Below, piece after piece: positions 14,336-19,603 of a stretch of 19,603 nt of DNA (the first letter of the stretch is position 1; every line of letters starts with the position of its first letter). The position numbers were made by a program, and so were the translations under genes. The DNA is from JAYUHK01 sp043767025 (lineage in GTDB: Bacteria; Bacteroidota; Bacteroidia; Chitinophagales; Saprospiraceae), in NCBI GenBank assembly GCA_043767025.1, contig JAYUHK010000169.1, positions 1 to 19,603 on the forward strand, written 5' to 3'. The notes beneath the pieces are model-generated. The model was not told the origin of the DNA. It searched no databases and saw only the letters and a list, made by a program, of their open reading frames with translations.

Positions 14336-15055
14336 ATGAACGACAACCCTCCCTCGAGGCAGGAACTTCTGACCGCCAGTATCTTGCTGATAGACAAACC
14401 ACTCGACTGGACTTCTTTTGACGTAGTCAATAAAATAAAATCTAAATGTAAATTCGCCCTCCAAGCCCCCAAGCTAAAAATCGGACACGCAGGCACGCTC
14501 GACCCTATGGCGACAGGATTGCTGGTGGTCTGCACGGGAGCTTACACCAAAAGAATAGAAGAAATACAAGCCCAAGCCAAAGTATATACCGGCAGCATCG
14601 TGCTGGGAGCGAGCCGCCCTTCGTTTGATTTAGAAACCGAAATAGACCAGACTTTTCCGACTGACCATATTGACGACGAACTGCTCGAGTCGGCGCGACA
14701 AAAATTTGTCGGCACTATACAGCAGTTTCCTCCGATATTTTCCGCCATAAAAGTGGACGGCAAACGCGCTTACGACCTCGCCCGTCGCGGCGATGCGATA
14801 AGCCTCCCTTCGCGCGAAGTAACCATTTATGACTTTGAACTGACGAATATTAATACGCCCAATATTGAGTTCCGCACTACGACCAGCAAGGGGACGTACA
14901 TTCGCTCGTTGGCGAATGACTTTGGAAAAGCGGTTGGGAGCGGCGGCTATCTCGGCAGCCTTCGGCGCACGCACATCGGCAGCTACGCCGTAGCAGATGC
15001 TTGGCAAATAGACGATTTGATGAAATATTTGGAAACTTTGAAATTTCAAGAATAA
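14336..15055 (+). CDS. truB: tRNA pseudouridine-55 synthase TruB
   Basis: This enzyme makes pseudouridine at position 55 in the T loop of tRNAs. The signature LLIDKPLDWTSFDVV (17-31) and the catalytic block GHAGTLDPMATGLL with D56 are present, as are the TGSIVLG strand, the QFPPIFSAIKVDGKRAYDLAR block and GTYIRSLANDFG. At 239 residues it lacks the C-terminal PUA-like extension of the Escherichia coli enzyme, as is usual for Bacteroidota. It lies 15 bp after uppP and is the last gene of the cluster. Its TAA stop falls inside a 10-bp A/T-only inverted repeat. Confidence 0.95.
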   Translation: MNDNPPSRQELLTASILLIDKPLDWTSFDVVNKIKSKCKFALQAPKLKIGHAGTLDPMATGLLVVCTGAYTKRIEEIQAQAKVYTGSIVLGASRPSFDLETEIDQTFPTDHIDDELLESARQKFVGTIQQFPPIFSAIKVDGKRAYDLARRGDAISLPSREVTIYDFELTNINTPNIEFRTTTSKGTYIRSLANDFGKAVGSGGYLGSLRRTHIGSYAVADAWQIDDLMKYLETLKFQE

Positions 15056-15072
15056 TTTTTTGAAAAATTATT
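15051..15072. repeat. AT-only inverted repeat across the truB stop, possible weak terminator
   Basis: AATAATTTTT (15051-15060) and AAAAATTATT (15063-15072) are perfect inverted repeats separated by TG. With no G-C pairs the hairpin would be weak, so a terminator role is only possible. It includes the truB stop codon (15053-15055). Confidence 0.3.
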
Positions 15073-15215
15073 TTGTACTGCTTCAATGCTTGATGAGCCG
15101 TTTAATATTTGTTACGTCTGCATAACTAATTGATTTCCAAAAACTTAAAATTCCAATACACTTCTTTTTTCTTAAAACGCTTCACAGGTACTGTTGGTAT
15201 TTTGTGTGGTTTGTC

Positions 15216-15253
15216 ACAAATATGAATTTTTTTAAAAAAAAATTCATATTTGT
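15216..15253. repeat. Perfect 18-bp inverted repeat
   Basis: ACAAATATGAATTTTTTT (15216-15233) and its exact reverse complement (15236-15253) are separated by AA. On either strand the hairpin has a poly-T arm. It touches the TTTG element of the next promoter candidate, so it could be a protein-binding site, a bidirectional terminator for truB read-through, or a small mobile-element remnant. Confidence 0.75.
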
Positions 15254-15284
15254 TTGCAGCTTATAAAATTTCTTTTTACCTTTG
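15253..15284 (+). promoter_or_regulatory. Strong Bacteroidota-type promoter candidate
   Basis: TTTG (15253-15256), a 20-bp spacer and TACCTTTG (15277-15284) fit the TTTG / TAnnTTTG consensus well. Transcription would start near 15291, more than 500 bp before the next gene at 15808. It therefore drives either a long leader or a separate small RNA. Confidence 0.6.
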
Positions 15285-15580
15285 CTTTGTGATTAAGAAT
15301 TAAAACAAAGAAACTTTCCCCAAAAGTACAAAATTAATAATCACAAATATTAAACCCTTTGATTTAATTAGAAAAGTGGATTACTTGTTATGTCGTTGAA
15401 ATGATAGTTAAATTTTTTATTTTTATTTTTGTGACATTTCAGACATAAATTTATACAGTAGTTCATCGTAATTGCTTGATTTTCAGTCTATAAATATTAA
15501 AAAACTCTGTAAGTTCGTTTTTGCAATATATTAATATTCGATAGTAACATTGTTTTTTAATAATATTTTGCAGTAAAATG

Positions 15581-15611
15581 TTGGAGATTAGAATTAGTTT
15601 TCTTAATTTTG
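15581..15611 (+). promoter_or_regulatory. Second promoter candidate for the secreted-protein genes
   Basis: TTG (15581-15583), a 20-bp spacer and TAATTTTG (15604-15611) fit the consensus. It would give a leader of about 190 nt before the gene at 15808. Confidence 0.5.
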
Positions 15612-15807
15612 CGCTCATTGAAAGTCACAGTTTTATAAAAACGCGAATTACACCTTAAGTTAGAAATAGTCCCCTTACACACAGTTATATTTTGGGCTAC
15701 TTACACATATAGTACATAGGATTTTATTTTGCCAGATACATAATCTGTTTGGCACACAGGATATTTTACGAATTTTATTTATTTTACTTTAACCAAATTT
15801 TAATCAC

Positions 15808-16263
15808 ATGAAGAAAGCAGTAAACACAACCGCTTTTCGATCCTGTTGGGTCGTACTTCTTTGTGCTTTCCTATGTCAGGTAGGAAATGCCCAAAATGCT
15901 CCCCCTACGCACAACGCTGCGTACTACAAAGAAAAGTTGATACAACTTTATCAGGTCAAACAAAATTCTTCTCGTTCACAGGAAGAAACGATGACGCTCC
16001 GAAAAGGACTTCAAGAAGTCGAAAGCACTGGATTAGACAGTCGCTTGTTGCTCTCTGACGCCAATTATCTTGTCTTCGCAGACAAAATATTAGCAGACCA
16101 GAGTTACAGTGAGTCAAGCCGTGCCGAAGCACTCAAGGGTTACTTGCGCAGCGACACTCCTTCTCCACAGGCAAAGAGCAGTGCTGTTTCTACACCGCCA
16201 CCAGCGAAAGCTGAGCAGCCTACAAGACTGTATAGAATGGACATTCCTAAAAAGCAGATTTAA
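15808..16263 (+). CDS. Small secreted protein of unknown function
   Basis: I do not recognise a family. The 151-residue protein has a clear signal peptide (1-28, with SCWVVLLCAFLCQVGNA before Q), then a predicted helical, charged region (about 37-115, KEKLIQLYQVKQ...LRKGLQEVES...ADKILADQ), and a proline/alanine/serine-rich tail (about 116-140) ending in basic residues. There is no lipobox, T9SS tail or membrane helix after the signal. It lies 130 bp before the giant secreted protein gene on the same strand, and both carry signal peptides ending NAQ. It may be a partner or accessory for that protein, but this rests only on proximity. The ATG at 15808 directly precedes the signal sequence. Confidence 0.75.
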   Translation: MKKAVNTTAFRSCWVVLLCAFLCQVGNAQNAPPTHNAAYYKEKLIQLYQVKQNSSRSQEETMTLRKGLQEVESTGLDSRLLLSDANYLVFADKILADQSYSESSRAEALKGYLRSDTPSPQAKSSAVSTPPPAKAEQPTRLYRMDIPKKQI

Positions 16264-16298
16264 CCCTATTTTTTGTAGGAATATTATTACAACGAATT

Positions 16299-16388
16299 AG
16301 GAGGAATATAAGTGAGCTATTGATGCGTCATTTGTTATTTTTCTCTTATTCGGCAGTAACCAAAATTTTCAACTGTAAAAAAAATTAA
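16299..16388 (+). promoter_or_regulatory. Leader segment with AGGAGG and two minute overlapping reading frames
   Basis: AGGAGG (16299-16304) lies 7 bases before GTG-AGC-TAT-TGA (16312-16323). The TGA overlaps an ATG (TGATG) opening a 21-codon frame (16323-16388) that ends 5 bases before the giant gene's ATG at 16394. The arrangement could be a translated leader, but a chance origin is quite possible because this phylum seldom uses Shine-Dalgarno sequences. Confidence 0.25.
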
Positions 16389-16393
16389 ATTTT

Positions 16394-19300
16394 ATGAATC
16401 ATATTTATAAAGATTATTTATTGCGTTGTCGCCACAAATCAATCTTGACGGCTGCAATGTTTTTATTAGCATTTGTCTTCACCAACTACGAAGTAAATGC
16501 GCAGTGTACCACTCCTACGGGAGTCACTGCGACCCTCGGAGCTACCACAGCCATCAGTACTGGCTCGGTCACTCCCTTAGGAAACGGATTGGGTACTCAA
16601 ACAGCCGTGACCGTCAACTGGGCACCAACTGCTACTGTACTCGGACCAAACCAGTCCTTAATATATTATGTAGGGTTTTACTCCCATTCTTCGCCCGCAC
16701 CCAATGGATTGCTTGGTGAATATGGGACTGGATCTTATTATGGTAATTTTCCTCCATGTGATAAAAACCAGTTTTCGGACGGAGGTGACTATATAGTAGG
16801 TACTGCACCAGCAGGAAGTAATCTCGACTGTATGGCACCCAAAGTATCTACGTGTTTCAGTGCAGCACTGGCTGAAAATGTAGGTGGCTTACCTCGCAGG
16901 ACATGGAGCGTTGCAGGCGCAAATGCCGCTGGTGCTGCTGGTCTTACTTTTTCAGCGGCTCTTTGTGCGGGAGTAACCTATGATTTTTACTTGTGGCAGA
17001 TGATAGTCAATCAACCTCCGGCTACTTTGGCGAGTCCGGTAGCTGCCGGTTCCACTCAAACTGTTATGAGTGCTATTTCTTGCGGCAACTGGCAATTAAT
17101 TTGTGAGTCTTTTGCAAGTGCAGTAGGCACTGTAAGCGTTCCAGGTGTTCTGAACCAAATTACAAAGCCTATCTTAACGGTCTCTGGAGTCAGTTGTCCT
17201 GGTGGCAACGGTAATTATTCCAGTAATTCATATATGCGACCAAGCACAACTAACGCCGCTGCTTGTGGAGCTGTGACAAGCACAGGACCTTTTACCAGCT
17301 TTGGAGCTGGTGGCGTAGGAACAGGCTCTGGTACTATCGCTACAGACATAGCACTGACAAGTGCTACGGTCAAAGGTCCCAACGTAATAGGTGTGAACTG
17401 TAGGGATATGGCAAACGTAACATTCCAAGCCCCAATCGGCTGCGGCGGTATCAAGACTTATGGTAGTCCAGTTACAAGCTACACAGATGGTACCATTTAT
17501 ATAACCACCAACGGAATACCTTACAACCCGAATACGAATGTGACTTATCCGGTGTGTACAATGAGCGCACCGCCATTCGCGCAGTGCCCTCCGAATACGG
17601 GTCTTGCGTATCCGAATAATTACACAGCACAGTTTGGACCTTTTGTCAATAACGTTGGCACACCGTCACCAATATCTCCTGCTAATCCTATTTCTAATTT
17701 AGACCCATTCGCTCAGCCGGGAGTTACTACGATGTCGTTTCCAGACGGGTCGGTTCACAGAGTTTCCACAATATGTGTGAGATTTGAAGACCAGTGTAAT
17801 GGTACTAAATCAGAAAGCTGTATTAAGTTCTATTCAGATGCAGCACCTATGAAAATGTTAGCGACTTCTCTGAATGAAACATGCCCATCAGATGGATTGG
17901 GTAGAATCACAATAAAAGTAAAGGGTGGTAGCCCAGACCCTGATACATTAGATTATTCAGCTGCAGGGGGTGGCGCGGCTCCAGGAAACACTGGAGGTTA
18001 TATTATTAGCTCTTCTCCAGCTTTGTCAGCCGCTCAGTTGAGCGGTACGGCTACTGTTCCCCCAGGCGTTTATGTGATTACGGTCAAAGACCCTTCTGGA
18101 ACAGCTTGCGGTGCAGCCTGTGATATAATGAAAGAACTTATCGTACAGCCAGCTTTGAAGTGGTGCATCCTTCCTGATACCAGTGTACAGGTAGCTGGTG
18201 CTTACTGCTCTGGTGATATGTTTGATATTAAAATGCGTACGCTACAGATAAATGCAGCTATTTGCTCTCCTGTATCGAGTGCTCCTTCCTTGGGATTAGC
18301 TATTCCTGACGGTTGTGGTGGTGCCGCGCCAGCTTATGTGTGTCCTGCTGGTTCTGCAGGTGGCGCGGGTGTTACCTCTACGGTGAATATTTCAGGCTGT
18401 CCGGGATTCACGCACACCACAGTGCAGGGAGCTATTAATATTTATAAAGTCTGCGTTAGCTTGACTCACACGTATGCAGAAGACCTTGCCGTATGGTTGG
18501 TGGCTCCAGGCGGAAGCGTTAGTGCTGCAGGAGTGGGTACATGTGCTACCAAACTATTTGACTCGACCCCTCCCAATAGCGCGCCGGCAGGGTGGTCATC
18601 TGACTTTGTAGCGGGTAACCAGATGTGTTTTAGTTTAAATGCAGCTACAGTTCTTTCATCTGCTGCACCGGGTGCGAATGGTGCTGTGGTACCAGCGGGT
18701 ACTTATCTGCCGCAGGGCGGTTTCAATGGTTTGGCAGGCTGCCCTCTTTCGGGCAACTGGGGTATTCAAGTTAAGGATCTCTATTCTGTTATTACAGGAA
18801 CATTGAATAACTTTAGCATCCAGCTTCAAGATACATCACAGATAATAAATGCGGGTACTACTGCATATACGTGGACTGTAATGAATGGTGCGGGTGCAGC
18901 AGCTCCTTATACGCCTTCAATTACGAATTCTACTACGTTGTACAACCTATCATGTCCAGGCGGACCTTACAAGTTCAAAGTATCTGGTATAGATGAGCGC
19001 GGTTGTGCTACCAAAGACACTTCTTTCAGTATCGTTTGCGCACCAGCTAACCAGTGCTGCCCAACGGTAAATATGCCAAGTTCACTTCAGACAATCTGTC
19101 AGGGACAAAATCCAAGTCAGTTTTCAGCAGCTACTACGGTTACGACCGTAAATGGTGTACAGTGGGTATATTTTACAACTTTGCCAACGACTGCTGCTGC
19201 TGCCTACGGAGCCCCTGCGGGTATTCTCGGCACGGCAACTGGAAACGGTACTACGGTAGTATATCAGGGTTCGGGAACCAGCCTTCCGTTCAGCGCGGCG

Positions 19301-19603
19301 GGTACATATTATATTGTAGTGCGGCTCAATCCGACACTACCTGCCGCTACTTTACAGTACATGGCGGGCAGTTGTGAGCCTTATGCGGTCATTCAAGTCA
19401 TCGTGAATCCATCACCAGTTGCAGTACCTGCGTGTTTGCAGTCTTGCTCAATGGTGCCGGGCGGCAGTATCGGAATGTTTGATTTGACAACTGCATTAGC
19501 TACCATAAATCCTTCATGCCCAACTTGTACGATAACTTACCACACGAGTGCTGCGGACGCAGCGAATGGAGTAGGAGCGATACCTACTGCAGCTCCGGCG
19601 TTG
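16394..19603 (+). CDS. Giant secreted cell-surface protein with SprB-like repeat and P/Homo-B-like domain, 3' end outside window
   Basis: The frame is open from the ATG at 16394 to the last base, 1070 codons, with no stop. A signal peptide (1-36, SILTAAMFLLAFVFTNYEVNA before Q) is followed by a long Thr/Gly/Ala/Ser-rich extracellular region with about forty cysteines. A SprB-like repeat (about 494-572, CPSDGLGRITIKVKGG ... PPGVYVITVKDPSG) comes next. A proprotein-convertase P-domain-like fold (about 665-812) shows CVSLTHTYAEDLAVWLVAPGG, LSGNWGIQVKD and GTLNNFSIQL. An Ig/PKD-like segment (about 814-882) follows. At 1029-1070 is FDLTT...TITYHTSAADAANG, a repeat type seen in giant Bacteroidota surface proteins. 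Such proteins usually end in a T9SS or gliding-motility-associated C-terminal domain, which would lie beyond the window. Likely an adhesin or surface-layer protein; no catalytic domain is seen. Confidence 0.85.
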   Translation, partial: MNHIYKDYLLRCRHKSILTAAMFLLAFVFTNYEVNAQCTTPTGVTATLGATTAISTGSVTPLGNGLGTQTAVTVNWAPTATVLGPNQSLIYYVGFYSHSSPAPNGLLGEYGTGSYYGNFPPCDKNQFSDGGDYIVGTAPAGSNLDCMAPKVSTCFSAALAENVGGLPRRTWSVAGANAAGAAGLTFSAALCAGVTYDFYLWQMIVNQPPATLASPVAAGSTQTVMSAISCGNWQLICESFASAVGTVSVPGVLNQITKPILTVSGVSCPGGNGNYSSNSYMRPSTTNAAACGAVTSTGPFTSFGAGGVGTGSGTIATDIALTSATVKGPNVIGVNCRDMANVTFQAPIGCGGIKTYGSPVTSYTDGTIYITTNGIPYNPNTNVTYPVCTMSAPPFAQCPPNTGLAYPNNYTAQFGPFVNNVGTPSPISPANPISNLDPFAQPGVTTMSFPDGSVHRVSTICVRFEDQCNGTKSESCIKFYSDAAPMKMLATSLNETCPSDGLGRITIKVKGGSPDPDTLDYSAAGGGAAPGNTGGYIISSSPALSAAQLSGTATVPPGVYVITVKDPSGTACGAACDIMKELIVQPALKWCILPDTSVQVAGAYCSGDMFDIKMRTLQINAAICSPVSSAPSLGLAIPDGCGGAAPAYVCPAGSAGGAGVTSTVNISGCPGFTHTTVQGAINIYKVCVSLTHTYAEDLAVWLVAPGGSVSAAGVGTCATKLFDSTPPNSAPAGWSSDFVAGNQMCFSLNAATVLSSAAPGANGAVVPAGTYLPQGGFNGLAGCPLSGNWGIQVKDLYSVITGTLNNFSIQLQDTSQIINAGTTAYTWTVMNGAGAAAPYTPSITNSTTLYNLSCPGGPYKFKVSGIDERGCATKDTSFSIVCAPANQCCPTVNMPSSLQTICQGQNPSQFSAATTVTTVNGVQWVYFTTLPTTAAAAYGAPAGILGTATGNGTTVVYQGSGTSLPFSAAGTYYIVVRLNPTLPAATLQYMAGSCEPYAVIQVIVNPSPVAVPACLQSCSMVPGGSIGMFDLTTALATINPSCPTCTITYHTSAADAANGVGAIPTAAPAL

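Larger units (their letters stand above)
15056..15807. other. 752-bp AT-rich non-coding region upstream of the secreted-protein genes
   Basis: No reading frame with gene-like content is visible on either strand. It holds an 18-bp perfect inverted repeat (15216-15253) and two + strand promoter candidates (15253-15284 and 15581-15611). A further inverted repeat pairs TTTGTGATTA (15286-15295) with TAATCACAAA (15338-15347). That pair encloses a small ACTTT/AAAGT hairpin and begins right at the expected 5' end of an RNA made from the first promoter. The rest shows no clear structure. Confidence 0.6.

Noticed and set aside
15056..15807. A tRNA, riboswitch or known RNA family in the long non-coding gap
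   Set aside because: No cloverleaf, T-loop motif or recognisable riboswitch core is visible. Only AT-rich inverted repeats and promoter boxes are found.
18776..18790. A frameshift in the giant gene at the CT-rich stretch inside the P-domain
   Set aside because: Recounting the bases shows the frame from 16394 reads through GAT-CTC-TAT-TCT into the conserved GTLNNFSIQL segment and stays open to the last base.
19054..19377. A separate + strand frame of 107 codons
   Set aside because: It is in another frame inside the giant secreted protein gene, starts with GTG and has a composition unlike a gene.

Overview
The window looks like chromosomal DNA of a member of the Bacteroidota. The evidence is a T9SS-type C-terminal sorting domain on a lamin-tail protein, a very large secreted protein with a SprB-like repeat, several TAnnTTTG-type -7 promoter boxes, the gene order ftsX / DUF3098 / uppP / truB, a TruB without a PUA domain, and almost no Shine-Dalgarno sequences. 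The genus cannot be named from sequence alone.

Layout. Positions 1-534 (+) hold the 3' part of an NlpC/P60 peptidase gene, followed by a short interspersed repeat and a hairpin terminator. A family-2 glycosyltransferase (-) and an enoyl-CoA hydratase (+) diverge from about 1.6 kb. From 6.8 kb down to 2.6 kb (-) four closely spaced genes run patatin-like phospholipase, RluD-type pseudouridine synthase, a membrane-anchored beta-lactamase-fold protein that has lost its catalytic residues, and 3-hydroxybutyryl-CoA dehydrogenase. Between 6.86 and 9.25 kb (-) lies a secreted protein combining a lamin-tail domain, a plastocyanin-like copper domain, two repeated beta domains and a T9SS signal. Then follow folP and a MoxR/ChlI-like AAA+ ATPase (-), whose stop and start codons overlap.

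From 11.9 to 15.06 kb (+) is the envelope/tRNA cluster ftsX, DUF3098, uppP, truB. A 466-bp gap carrying nested repeats splits it between ftsX and the DUF3098 gene. A 752-bp AT-rich non-coding stretch with a perfect 18-bp inverted repeat and two good promoter candidates leads into a small secreted protein gene (15808-16263) and a giant secreted protein gene. The giant gene starts at 16394 and is still open at the window end, after 1070 codons. It carries a SprB-like repeat, a P/Homo-B-like domain and about forty cysteines.

Functionally, the enoyl-CoA hydratase and the hydroxyacyl-CoA dehydrogenase catalyse successive steps of fatty-acid or butanoate metabolism, although they are convergent. 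FtsX and UppP both serve cell-wall synthesis and division. The most unusual material is non-coding: a 49-bp interspersed repeat present as two intact copies and one copy that seems to have been broken open by a second, REP-like element with what looks like a target-site duplication.
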